Assembly (NCBI RefSeq): GCF_002575655.3
Contig: NC_053039.3
Location: 380,533,633-380,597,632 of the forward strand
Source: Aegilops tauschii subsp. strangulata
Taxonomy: Eukaryota; Streptophyta; Magnoliopsida; Poales; Poaceae
DNA length: 64,000 nt
Direction of reading: 5' to 3'
Positions 21,971 through 34,351 of the stretch are shown here, in pieces (the first letter of the stretch is position 1; each line of letters starts with the position of its first letter). The notes beneath the pieces were generated by a model that saw only the letters and a list, made by a program, of their open reading frames with translations, had not been told where the DNA came from and did not search any database. A program made the translations under genes and the position numbers.

Positions 21971-24900
21971 ATGCCTCCGAGACGCGACACCGGATTTGTT
22001 TTTCCACCGGAGATCACTCAGTTGATACAGCAGCAGAATGCCCTGATGCAAGTGTTAGTACAGAACCAAGGCAACAACAACAACAACAACAACAACAACA
22101 ACCCACCACCACCACCTGTTGATCACTTAACCCGTTTCTTGAGGCTAAATCCACCGGTGTTTTCCAGCAGCACCGAGCCGATTGTTGCAGATGATTGGCT
22201 CCACAAAGTTGGAAGGGAGTTGACCACTAAAGGATGCACAGATGCGGAGAGAGTGCGTTTTGCCGCACATCAGCTTGATGGACCCGCGGCATCATGGTGG
22301 GAGAATTACACAGCCACACACCCTATTGACACTGTCACATGGGACCAGTTAGCAAGCTTTCCGTACTGCCCATCTTTCAGCAGGAGCTATGGCCATGAAG
22401 AAGCGTGAGTTTGGCAACCTACGCCAAGGAGGACGCACCGTAGGCCAGTATGTGGAGGACTTTAGTAAGTTAGCACGTTATGCTCTAGATGACGTTGCTA
22501 CAGATGCAGCCAAGCAGGAGAAGTTTCTGGAAGGACTGAATGATGAGCTAAGCATGCAGTTGATGGTAGCAACCTTCAACAACTACCAGGAGTTGGTAGA
22601 TAGAGCTCTCATGATTGAAGGGAAGCAGCAGCAGATTGAAAACCGTAAGAGGAAGTATGGACAAGGGAAGTACAATTCTGGAGCTCAACAGAAGCCAAGG
22701 TTTACCCCGAAATCAGGAGGACATTTTCAGCATACCCATGGAGGAGGTAGTTCGCACAACCATAATGGCCCCAAGAATGGTAATGGGAATGGAGGAAGCA
22801 ACGTCAGAACCGTACCAACCCTTCAACCCCAGCTAAGAGAGACCTGAGCCAAGTCACTTCCTTTAAGTGTCAGAAGACTGGGCATTATGCCAATGAATGT
22901 CCTGAAGCCCAGAATGGAAATGTCAATGGAAGCTCTGGGAAGAAGCCGAACCCTTTTAACAAGGGACAAGTGAACCACATTTACGTGGAGGAGGTTGAAG
23001 CACAGCCTGATGCAGTAATAGGTAAGTTTTTGGTTAAGTCATTTACTGCGCTCGTTCTTTTTGATACTGGTGCATCGCATTCATACATATCAAGGGGATT
23101 TGTGGATAAGTATAAACTGCCAACCCAAGCCCTTAGGTCACCCATGTTAGTAACCTTGCCAGGAGCAGAGTATATGGCCAGTTTATGGTGTGATCGGTTA
23201 CCATTAAGGATTGGTAACTACGTGTTTCCCTCGGACCTAATAGTATTGGAATCGCAAGGATTGGATGTGATATTAGGCATGGATTGGTTATCGAAGTATG
23301 GAGGGAACATTGATTGCGCCAGTAAGTCGATTTTGCTTACCACTCCAGAAGGAAGAAGGATTAAGTATGTATCCCGGCATGTGCCGAAGAGGACACAAGT
23401 GAATTCCTTATCAGGAGTTGTACAGGAGGAAGTACCAGTGGTGAAGGATTACCCCAACGTATTTCCAGAAGAGTTGCCAGGCATGCCACTAGATAGAGAC
23501 ATCGAGTTTTTGATCGAGCTTTTGCCAGGCACAGGACCAATATCTAAGAGACCGTACAGGATGCCCGCAAAAGATTTGGAGGAGATTAAGAAGCAGGTTA
23601 AGGAGTTACTGGATAAAGGCTATATTCGCCCAAGTTCGTCACCTTGGGGATCGCCGGTACTTCTAGTGGAGAAGAAGGATGGATCGTTAAGGATGGTTGT
23701 TGATTATCGTGGATTGAATGAAGTGACCATCAAAAATAAGTACCCACTGCCGATGATCAATGATTTGTTTGACCGCTTACAAGGAGCTAAGGTATTTTCC
23801 AAGATCGATCTACGATCAGGATACCATCAGTTGAAGATTCGAGAGCAGGATATACCTAAGACGGCTTTTACCACCAGGTATGGGCTGTATGAGTATACCA
23901 TTATGTCATTTGGTCTGACTAACGCACCTGACTATTTCATGAACCTGATGAACAAAGTGTTTATGGAGTTTTTGGATAAGTTCGTCGTAGTGTTCATTGA
24001 TGACATTTTGGTCTACTCAAAGAACGAATAGGAGCATAAGGAGCATTTGCGTTTGGTACTTGAGAAGCTCAGAGAACATCAGTTATACGCCAAATTCAGT
24101 AAATGTGAGTTTTGGCTGAAGGAAGTTGGATTCCTCGGACATGTTATATCCGGAGAAGGAATAGCAGTAGACCCTACCAAAGTTGTCACTGTGACCAATT
24201 GGGAATCACCCACGTCAGTTGGAGAAATCCGGAGTTTCCTTGGACTCGCAGGATACTACCGGAGGTTCATTGAGAATTTCTCGAAGATTTCAAAGCCCAT
24301 GACTGAGCTATTGAAGAAAGATACTAAGTTCAATTGGACTGAGGATTGTGAAGCTAGTTTCCAAGAGTTGAAGAAACGTTTGGTTACATCACCAGTGTTG
24401 ATTCTGCCAGACCAACGCAAGGATTATGAAGTTTATTGCGACGCTTCTCGTCGAGGACTTGGAGCAGTGCTTTTGCAGGAGGGAAGAGTTGTTTCATATG
24501 CTTCACGACAACTTAAACCCCATGAGAAGAATTATGCCACACATGATTTGGAGTTAGCAGCCGTAGTACATGCGTTGAAGACATGGAGACATTTTCTCAT
24601 CGGAAATCACTGTGAGGTGTACACGGATCACAAGAGTTTGGAGTACATTTTCACGCAGAAGGAGTTGAATCTCAGGCAGAGGAGATGGTTGGAACTCATA
24701 AAGGATTATGATATGAGATTGCATTATCACCCCGGAAAGGCTAACGTAGTAGCAGACGCGTTGAGCCGCAAGAGCCATGTCAACACCCTCATGACCGGAG
24801 AGTTACCGAAAGTATTAGCCGAGGATCTTCGCGAGCTATGTTTGGAGATAGTTCCAAGAGGCTATTTAGCAACGTTGGAGATTCAGTCTACCTTGATGGA

Positions 24901-26366
24901 AAGGATCAGGGAAGCTCAGAAGACAGACAAGGAAATTGACGAGATAAAGAAAAGGGTGAGTAAAGGAAAAGCCAAGGGATTTCGTGAGGATGAGCACGAT
25001 ACCTTATGGTTTGAGGACCGCGTTTATGTGCCCAATGATCTGGAGATCAGGAAGATGATCTTGCAAGAGGCCCATGATTCACCATATTCGGTTCACCCAG
25101 GGAATACCAAGATGTATTTGGATTTGAAGGATACTTTCTGGTGGACCGGAATGAAGAAGGATATTGCGGAGTATGTAGCAGTTTGTGATGTATGTCAGAG
25201 AGTAAAGGCAGAGCATTAGAAGCCAGCAGGATTGCTACAGCCATTGCCGATACCCGAATGGAAGTGGGATAAACTAGGCATGGATTTTATCACGGGATTG
25301 CCGAGGACTCCTTCAGGCTATGACTCGATATGGGTTGTAGTCGATCGTTTGACGAAAGTAGCTCATTTCATCCCAGTGAAGACCACTTACACTAGTGCTA
25401 AGTTGGCAAAGATATACATGACTAGGATCGTATGTCTGCATGGGGTTCCGAGGACCACTGTATCAGATAGAGGAACCCAGTTTACTTCAAAGTTTTGGAA
25501 TCAGTTACATGAAACCTTGGGTACCAGGCTAGAGTTCAGTACAGCCTTTCATCCACAGACAGATGGACAGACCGAGAGAGTCAATCATATTTTGGAAGAT
25601 ATGTTGAGAGCTTGTGCGCTAGATTATGGATCTAGTTGGGACGATAATTTGCCGTATGGAGAGTTTTCGTACAACAACAGTTATCAATCCAGTTTGAAGA
25701 TGGCCCCTTTCGAAGCTTTGTACGGAAGGAGGTGTAGAACACCATTGTTATGGGACGAAGTTGGAGACCGTCAGTTGTTTGGACCAGATTTGATTAGAGT
25801 CTGAACAGAAGGTGAAGTTGATTCGCGATAGGCTCAAGGTAGCCCAATCCAGGCAAAAGAGTTATGCGGATTCTAAACGCAAGGAGACAGTTCACGAAGT
25901 CGGAGACAGAGTTTATCTTCGTGTATCACCACTTCGAGGAGTTAAGCGCTTCGGAGTTAAAGGAAAGTTAGCGCCACGTTTTATCGGACCATACAGAATT
26001 TTGGAGCGTATGGGAGAAGTCGCTTACAAGCTGGAATTGCCTGAAGGATTGTCAGGAGTTCATGATGTATTTCACGTTTCCCAATTGAAGAAGTGCCACG
26101 CAGAGATGGCTGAGATACCACTGAGAGATACAGTGCCACTGGAAGCGATTCAGTTGGAAAGTGATTTGACTTATGAGGAGAAACCAGTCAAGATTCTTGA
26201 GTATGCCAGCCGAGTCACCCGCAGCAAGGTTATCAAGTTTTGCAAAGTTCAGTGGAGTCACCACACTGAAGACGAAGCCACCTGGGAGCGAGAGGAAGAT
26301 CTACGGAAGAACCACTCTCACCTATTTTCTAGCCAACCCGAATCTCGAGGGCGAGATTCATCTTAA
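21971..26366 (+). pseudogene. Broken gag-pol of element B
   Basis: The gag ATG at 21971 lies right after TTTTCTAAACCTATCAG, an acceptor-like string. Gag has an Asn/Pro-rich tract (22070-22115), a retrotransposon gag domain and a CCHC zinc knuckle ([11 protein letters not shown], about 22868). Protease [11 protein letters not shown] is near 23060 and RT with intact FIDDILVY near 23990. RNase H (YCDAS) is near 24435, the integrase zinc region near 25090-25200 and its D/D/E core (MDFITGLP, SDRGTQF, TDGQTERVN) at 25275-25590. A chromodomain-like tail spans about 26190-26330. Breaks: frameshift near 22360, compensating shift near 22790, in-frame TAG at 24029-24031 and at 25217-25219, and a 1-nt shift near 25800. 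As it stands it cannot encode a full polyprotein. Confidence 0.88.
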
Positions 26367-26377
26367 GGGGGTAGGTT
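26364..26377 (+). other. Polypurine tract of B
   Basis: AAGGGGGTAGGTT immediately before the 3' LTR, the expected plus-strand primer. Confidence 0.75.
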
Positions 26378-29142
26378 TGTAACATCCCAAATTTTCAATT
26401 TGGAATGTTATACATTAGATCATCATTGCATAGCATATTTTATTGCATTTTGGCAAAATCCTCGAAAATCCTAAGCAACTCAAGGACCCTCGGAGAGAGT
26501 TGGGGATTTTTCCCGGTTTTCATATTTGATTTTATCCAATAAGTGAAACGAGGATTTTTGGTTTTAATTATTTTTCTCTCCGAAAAATATTTCATAGTAA
26601 AATAAATGATAGGAGAAAATATGACTTCTCCAAAATAATTGAAATATTGGAGGAAAAATATTAAAAATCAAATATTTGATTTTATTCGGATTTTATTTGC
26701 AATTTTAATTGCATTAGAAAAATTGCACGTTTTCAAAACTGCAGTTTTGGGCCAAGAAAATGTTCATCTCGTTCTAATTACTTTAATTAGACAGTGAAAA
26801 TTTGTTTTGGCATTTTTGGATTTTTTATTTATTTTTCTATGATTTTTTTAGGTTCGGCGAAATTATTTTAAAAAAACGCGCGAGCGTCGACTGGGCCGAA
26901 GCCCAGCCGCGCGGTCCAGCCCGCCGCCCGAGCCGTCCCCGACCTGGAGACCGCCGCCGCCCGAGTCCCGCTCGTCGCCGCTGCCCCTTGCCCCTCTCCC
27001 AAGGCAGCACCCCCCCTCATATATACTCCCCACCCCGCCGCCGCCCTCACCTCACCCCGCCCCGTCCCGACGCCGCCGGAGCCCGAAGCCGCCGGAGCCC
27101 CGACGCCCGAAGCCGCCGCACGAGGAGCCGCCGCCCGGAACGCCGTACGCCGCCGCCCCTCGCCTCCCGACGACGCCCGCGCCCCGCAGCACCCCGCCGC
27201 ACCCGAAGACCCCGCCGGAGCCCCGTCCCGCCCGCCGGAATACCTCGCCGGAGGTATAGCCGCAGCCGCCGCCGTGCCGTCTTTTTTTTAAACCGTTCGG
27301 GTTTTTTTAAACCCTAGGTTTATTTATTTTTTTAGATTGGTTTATTTTTTCGGTTTAATTAGTTAGTGAACGTTCACCGATCCGTTCATTTTAACGAACG
27401 TGTTCGTCGGTTAGTCGCAGTTAACGAACGTCCGTTCATTTAACTGTTCGTCAGTTTTCTTTTTCGTCGGATTTTCCGCGATTATTCCAAATCGCGATTT
27501 CCGATCTGTTTTTCGTTTTAGCTTAACTTTTCGCTCGTTTATCGGAATCAGGCGATTCAAGCGCCTAGAGTTTCGTCTCGAAATTCTCTTTCTGTTTAAT
27601 CTATTCAAACAAGTTTTTGCTACTGTAAAATTTGACTTAGATCCAGATTAGTAAACAAAGCTTGTTTCTTTCACCGTTTGCCTTTCGTTGCTTCGTTCGA
27701 TTTGATTCTTTTTGCAAACCGGAGTTCTTAAGTTGAACTTTCTGGTTAGATCTTTATTTGTGTTTTACCTGTGCATTAGATGAGTGCTTATTGTTTGCTT
27801 GTTTGTTTGCGATAGAGTACCCGGAGTGCGCCGCTTGCTACTTCGAATCTCTAAGTTTCACGGATCATCAGCAAGGCAAGTAACACTTTGATCATACCTC
27901 TTTACTACCCAGTTTTATTGCATTAGACCAATCCTCAAACATTGCATGGTTAGGATCTAATTAAACTGTGGGAATTGGGAAGTAGTTGAGGTAGTACCTA
28001 TTACCTGTTTTATTATCAAACCCTTGGGAGTTACTTCTACGTTTGCTTATATCGCTATGCTATGCTCGTAGACGTGGATTGGGTTTGAGAGATATTCACG
28101 ACAGATGTGAGATTGTTAATTAATGGTTTACTTAAGGTGGCAACTAAAACTCACATCTGGGTGGACTGAGGCACCTGGGTATTCCAGTGATTGCCTGTTT
28201 CTTTTTGGACCGCCACCCAGGTTCAAAGGGATCATGAGATTATTCATGCTAGAAACTTCCGTGTGCAGCCACAAGCTATTATGGGCTCTAGCATAGTTGA
28301 TTAAGTTGTGTGAACTCTTACAGTGGTAGACTAGCAGATGTAGGTTGGTACGGTCTATCACATCGTAAGGTGCAAACACTTCTGAAAGACTGTGTCTCGG
28401 TCATCCGTTTCTCAAACATCATGTAGTGCGAGAATCAAGCGGAGGCGATCGAGTCTTGTGGGGAAAAGTGCACAAACCTCTGCAGAGTGTATAAACTAAT
28501 CATGGTTAGCCGTGTCCCCGGTTATGGACGTTTTGCGTATCTAGTATCTGGATTATCATGTGAATCTCATCATCATGTTACTTTAATTAATTTTGTTGGG
28601 TTAATGATGATACTTAATTGGGATTGAGATGCTGTCAACCATCTCCATGTTTAACAACCACCATGATAGTTAAATAAAATTTATTCCTTTGTAGTAGGGA
28701 AAAATTGGCTTTTTGCAAAACAGTAACCATAGAGCCTTCTACCAGCCAAATATGCATGTAGTGATAGCATCATTTTGTTCATTACTCTCTATGTGTTATT
28801 TTGCCCGCATATTCCGTGTGCTGACCCGTTTTTGGGCTGCAACGTTTCATGTTGCAGACTTTTCAGACGACGAGTAAGGTGCCTTAGGTCGTGGTCTTAT
28901 ACTCAGTGATGCCGTTGGAGTTGACGGACTCACTTATCTTCCAAGTCTTCCGCTATTATCGTATTAGATGCCCTTAAGCCATATTTATCATACTTATTTC
29001 TCTTTTGAGATACTTGTTGTAATAAGTGTGTGATTGCTACTCTGTTATAAATCCTCCATTTGTACTGTGCGTGTCAGCATTACTGATCCAGGGATGACAC
29101 TGGTGCACAGAAGCACAAACTGTTTGAGGTCTGGTCGCTACA
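26378..29142 (+). repeat. 3' LTR of element B (2765 bp)
   Basis: Full-length LTR. Its GC-rich middle (26870-27280) keeps the 25-bp and ~130-bp segments missing from the 5' LTR. Ends in GGTCGCTACA before the duplicated GTGTA. Confidence 0.9.
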
Positions 29143-29147
29143 GTGTA

Positions 29148-29284
29148 GGTGCGAGGGACTCGTGCTTGGCCTTCTACTGGATTGATACCTTGATTCTGAA
29201 AAACTGAGGGAAATACTTACGCTACTTTGCTACATCACCCTTTCCTCTTCAAGGGAAAACCAACGCAGTGGTCAAGAGGTAGCA
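29148..29284 (+). repeat. Remaining 3' end of A's 5' LTR
   Basis: Matches 35806-35942 of A's 3' LTR and joins 16870-18319 when B is removed. Ends AGAGGTAGCA. Confidence 0.9.
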
Positions 29285-29295
29285 AGAAGGATTTC

Positions 29296-29312
29296 TGGCG
29301 CCGTTGTCGGGG
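29296..29312 (+). other. Primer binding site of A
   Basis: TGGCGCCGTTGTCGGGG, 11 bases after the LTR end; tRNA-Asp-type PBS as used by many Athila-like plant Gypsy elements. The same site with GCC in place of GTC is present in C and D. Confidence 0.75.
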
Positions 29313-29505
29313 AGTCTACGCAAAAGTCAACATACCAAGTACCCATCACAAACCCTTATCTCCTGCATTACATTATTTGCCATTTGCCTCTCGTTTTCCT
29401 CTCCCCCACTTCACCCTTGCCGTTTTACTCGCCCTCTCTCTTTTCCGTTTGCCTCTTTTCGCTCGCTTCTTGTTTGCTCGTGTGTTGGATTGCTTGTTTG
29501 TCACG

Positions 29506-31583
29506 ATGGCTCAAGATAATACCAAATTATGTGAATTTACCAATACCAACAACAATGATTTCCTTAGCACTCCGATTGCTCCTCTTACCGATACTGAATC
29601 TTGTGAAATCAATACTGCTTTGTTGAATCTTGTCATGAAAGATCAATTCGCCGGCCTTCCTAGTGAAGATGTCATTACCCATCTAAATAGCTTCGTTGAT
29701 TTGTGTGATATGCAAAAGAAGAAAGATGTAGACAATGATGTTGTTAAATTGAAGCTATTTCCTTTTTCGCTTAGAGATCGTGCTAAAGTTTGGTTTTCGT
29801 CTTTGCCTAAAAATAGTATTGATTCTTGGAATAAGTGCAAAGATGCTTTTATCTCTAAGTATTTTCCTCCCGCTAAGATCATCTCTCTTAGAAACGATAT
29901 TATGAATTTTAAGCAACTTGATCATGAACATGTTGCACAAGCTTGGGAGAGGATGAAATTAATGATACGTAATTGCTCTACTCATGGTTTGAATTTATGG
30001 ATGATCATACAAAAATGTTATGCCGGATTGAAGTTTGCTTCTAGAAATCTTTTAGATTCGGCCGCGGGAGGCACTTTTATGGAAATCACTTTAGGAGAAG
30101 CTACTAAACTCCTAGATAATATTATGTTTAATTATTCTCAATGGCACACTGAAAGATCTACTAATAAAAAAGTGCATGCGATAGAAGAAATTAATGTTTT
30201 GAGTGGAAAGATGGATGAACTTATGAAATTATTTGCTAGTAAAAGTGTTTCTTCTGATCCTAATGATATGCCTTTGTCTACTTTGATTGAGAATAATAAT
30301 GAATCTATGGATGTGAATTTTGTTGGTAGGAATAATTTTGGTAACAACGCGTATAGAGGAAACTTTAATCCTAGGCCTTATCCTAGTAATTCCTCTAATA
30401 ATTATGGTAATTCCTAAAACAATTCTTATGGAATTTTAATAAGATGCCCTCTGAATTTGAGACTAGTGTTAAAGAATTTATGAATTCGCAAAAGAATTTC
30501 AATGCTTTACTTGAAGAAAAATTGCTTAAAGTTGATGAATTGGCTAGGAACGTTGATAGAATTTCTCTTGATGTTGATTCTTTGAAACTTAGATCTATTC
30601 CTCCTAAGCATGATATCAATGAGTCTCTCAAAGCCATGAGAATTTCCACTGATGAGTGCAAAGAAAGAACTGCTAGAATGCGTGCTAAGAAAGATTGCTT
30701 TATGAAAGCGTGTGCTTCTAATTCCTATGAAAATAAAGATGAAGATCTAAAAGTTATTGATGTGTCCCCTATTAAATCTTTGTTTTGCAATATGAATCTT
30801 GATAATGATGAGACTGAATATGATCCACCTTTACCTAGAAGGCGTTCCAGAAATTCGGAGTTTTTAGATCTTGATGCTAAAATTGATAAAAGTGGGATCG
30901 AAAACAAAACTCTAGATATTAATGAACCCACTATTTTGGATTTGAAGGAATTTAATTATGATAATTGCTCTTTGATTGATTGTGTTTCCTTGTTGCAATC
31001 CGTGCTAAATTCTCCTCATGCTTATAGTCAAAATAAAGCTTTTACCAAACATATCGTTGATGCTTTGATGCAATATTATGAAGAAAAACTTGAGTTCAAA
31101 GTTTCTATCCCTAGAAAACTCTATGATGAGTGGGAACCTACTATTAAAATTAAAATTAAAGATCATAAATACTATGCTTTGTGTGATTTGGGTGCTAGTG
31201 TTTCCACGATTCCAAAAACTTTGTGTGATTTGCTAGGTTTCCGTGATTTTGATGATTGCTCTCTAAATTTGCACCTTGCGGATTCCACTATTAAGAAACC
31301 TATGGGAAGAATTAATGATGTTCTTATTATTGCAAATAGGAACTATGTGCCCATAGATTTTATTGTTCTTGACATAGATTGCAATCCTTCATGTCCTATT
31401 ATTCTTGGTAGACCTTTCCTTAGAACGATTGGTGCAATTATTGATATGAAGGAAGGGAATATTAGATTCCAATTTCCATTAAAGAAAGGCATGGAACACT
31501 TCCCTAGAAAGAAAATAAAATTACCATATGAATCTATCATGAGAGCCACTTATGGATTGCCTACCAAAGATGGCAATACCTAG
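29506..31583 (+). pseudogene. Broken gag-protease region of element A
   Basis: The first frame starts MAQDNTKLCEF at 29506 and runs to a TAA at 30415-30417 (303 codons). It has a retrotransposon gag domain (FPFSLRDRAKVWF, QAWERMKLMIRNC), in which gag forms the particle shell. After that stop and a frameshift close by (30415-30445) the second frame, 30444-31583, continues gag. It ends with an aspartic protease-like domain (YYALCDLGASVSTIP near 31170; PIILGRPFLRT near 31395). The protein ends there at TAG 31581-31583, with no polymerase after it. The stop within an Asn/Tyr/Gly-rich linker looks like a TAC-to-TAA change. An upstream extension of the frame into the PBS region is open but probably not translated. 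Confidence 0.85.
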
Positions 31584-34337
31584 ATCTATCCTTACTTTTA
31601 TGCCTAGTTAGGGGCATTAAACGATAGTGCTTGTTGGGAGGCAATCCAATTTTATTTTTAGTTTTTTTTCCTTTTTGCTTCTGTTTAGGAATAAATCTTT
31701 TATCTAGCCTCTGGTTAGATGTGTTTTTATGTTTTAATTAGTGTTTGTGCCAAGTTTAACCTATAGGATCTTCTTGGATGATAGTTATTTGATCCTGCAG
31801 AAAATTCCAGAAACTTTCTGTTCATGAAACTAATTGTTAAAAATCACCAGAACGTGATAAAATATTGATTCCAATTGCTGCTGATCAATAAACAAATTTT
31901 CTAGGGATAGTTACAGATTACTACAGACTGTTCTGTTTTTGACAGATTCTGTTTTTCGTGTGTTGTTTGCTTATTTTGATGATTCTATGGCTAGTAAAAG
32001 AGTTTATAAACCATAGAGAAGTTGGAATACAGTAGGTTTAACACCAATATAAATAAATAATGAGTTCATTACAGTACCTTGAAGCGGTCTTTTGTTTTCT
32101 TTCGCTAACGGAGCTCACGAGATTTTCTGTTAAGTTTTGTGTTGTGAAGTTTTCAAGTTTTGGGTGAAAGATTTGATGGATTATGGAACAAGGAGTGGCA
32201 AGAGCCTAAGCTTGGGGATGCCCATGGCACCCCCAAGAGTTTATAAAAGCCAAAGCTTGGGGATGCCCCGGAAGGCATCCCCTCTTTCATCTACTTCCAT
32301 CGGTAACTTTACTTAGAGCTATATTTTTATTCACCACATGATATGTGTTTTTCTTGGAGCGTCTTGTATGATTTGAGTCTTTGCTTTTTAGTTTACCACA
32401 ATCATCCTTGCTGTACACACCTTTTGAGAGAGACACACTTGATTCGGAAATTATTAGAATACTCTATGTGCTTCACTTATATCTTTTGAGTTATATAGTT
32501 TTTGCTCTAGTACTTCACTTATATCTTTTAGAGCACGGTGGTGATTTTGTTTTATAGAAACTATTATTCTCTCATGCTTCACTTAGATTATTTTTAGAGT
32601 CTTAAATAGCATGGTAATTTGCTTAAATAATCCTAATATGCTATTTATTCAAGACTAGTAAAAACTTTCTTATGAGTGTATTGAATACTAAGAGAAGTTT
32701 GATGCTTGATGGTTGTTTTGAGATATGGAGGTAGTGATATTAAAGTTGTGCTAGTTGAGTAGTTGTGAATTTGAGAAATACTTGTGTTGAAGTTTGCAAG
32801 TCCCGTAGCATGCACGTATGGTAAACTTTATGTAACAAATTTGAAACATGAGGTGTTCTTTGATTGTCCTCCTTATGAGTGGCGGTCGGGGACGAGCGAT
32901 GGTCTTTTCCTACCAATCTATCCCCCTAGGAGCATGCGCGTAGTGCTTGGTTTTCGATGACTTGTAGATTTTTGCAATAAGTATGTGAGTTCGTTATGAC
33001 TAATGTTGAGTCAATGATTATACGCACTCTCACCTTTTCATCATTGCTAGCCTCTTCGGTACCGTGCATTGCCCTTTCTCACATTGAGAGTTGGTGCAAA
33101 CTTCACCGGTGCATCCAAACCCCGTGATATGATACGCTCTTTCACACATAAACCTCCTTATATCTTCCTCAAAATAGCCACCATACCTACCTATTATGGC
33201 ATTTCCATAGCCATTCCGAGATATATTGCCATGCAACTTTCCATCGTTCCGTTTATCATGACACGTTCATCATTGTCATATCGCTTTGCATGATCATGTA
33301 GTTGACATAGTATTTGTGGAAAAGCCACCATTCATAATTCTTTCATACATGTCACTCTTGGTTCATTGCATATCCCGGTACACCGCCGGAGGCATTCATA
33401 TAGAGTCATACTTTGTTCTAGTATTGAGTTGTAATCATTGAGTTCTAAATAAATAGAAGTGTGATGATCATCATTTTCTAGAGCATTGTCCCAAGTGAGG
33501 AATAAAAAAATAGAAAGGCCATAAAAAAGGAAGGCCCAAAAAATGAGAGAAAAAGAGAGAAGGGACAATGCTACTATCCTTTTTCCACACTTGTGCTTCA
33601 AAGTAGCACCATAATCTTCATGATAGAGAGTCTCTTGTTTTGTCACTTTCATATACTAGTGGGAACTTTTCATTATAGAACTTGGCTTGTATATTCCAAC
33701 AATGGGCCTCCTCAAGTGCCCTAGGTCTTCGTGAGCAAGCAAGTTGGATGCACACCCACTTACTTTCTTTTGTTGAGCTTTCATACATTTATAGCTCTAG
33801 TGCATCCGTTGCATGGCAATCCCTACTCCTTGCATTAACATCAATCGATGGGCATCTCCATAGCTCATTTATTAGCCTCGTTGATGTGAGACTTTCTCCC
33901 TTTTGTCTTCTCCACATAACCCCCATCATTATATTCTATTCCACCCATAGTGCTATATCCATGGCTCACGCTCATGTATTGCGTGAAGGTTGAAAAAGTT
34001 TGAGATTACTAAAGTATGAAACAATTGCTTGGCTTGTCATCGGGGTTGTGCATGATGAGAGCATTCTTGTGTGACGAAAATGGAGCATGACTAAACTATA
34101 TGATTTTGTAGGGATGAACTTTCTTTGGCCATGTTATTTTGAGAGGACATAATTGCTTAATTAGTATGCTTGAAGTATTATTATTTTTATGTCAATATTG
34201 AACTTTTATCTTGAATCTTTCGGATCTGAATATTCATACCACAATTAAAAAGAATTACATTGAAATTATGCCTAGTAGCATTCCACATCAAAAATTATGT
34301 TTTTATCATTTACCTACTCGAGGACAAGCAGGAATTA
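31584..34337 (+). other. Long non-coding 3' domain of element A
   Basis: No convincing gene in about 2.75 kb. It holds PPT-like hairpin motifs AAGCTTGGGGATGCC (near 32210 and 32250, the second followed by CCGGAAGGCATCCCC), loose tandem repeats with CTTCACTTATATCTTTT (32470-32600), and blocks shared in order with element E (reverse strand, 51648-54000) and element D (63300 onward). Confidence 0.7.
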
Positions 34338-34351
34338 AGCTTGGGGATGCT
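34338..34351 (+). other. Polypurine tract of A
   Basis: AGCTTGGGGATGCT directly before the 3' LTR; the same string occurs internally in this element. Confidence 0.7.

Larger units (their letters stand above)
18320..29142 (+). mobile_element. Element B: Gypsy chromovirus-like LTR retrotransposon
   Basis: 10,823 bp, flanked by GTGTA (18315-18319 and 29143-29147), inserted in A's 5' LTR. LTRs (18320-20929 and 26378-29142) start TGTAA(A/C)ATCCCAAATTTTC and end GGTCGCTACA. Order inside: PBS of initiator-Met type, an extra ORF, gag, protease, reverse transcriptase, RNase H, integrase, chromodomain-like tail, PPT. This is Gypsy order, and the tail suggests the chromovirus branch (Tekay-like is my guess). 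By eye I see roughly 16 differences in the 1789-bp alignable 3' part of the LTRs, so the insertion is not very old, yet its coding region is broken several times. Confidence 0.92.

Noticed and set aside
26802..27317. 171-codon Arg/Pro-rich open frame in the 3' LTR of B
   Set aside because: GC-rich LTR promoter region; the corresponding frame is disrupted by deletions in the 5' LTR.
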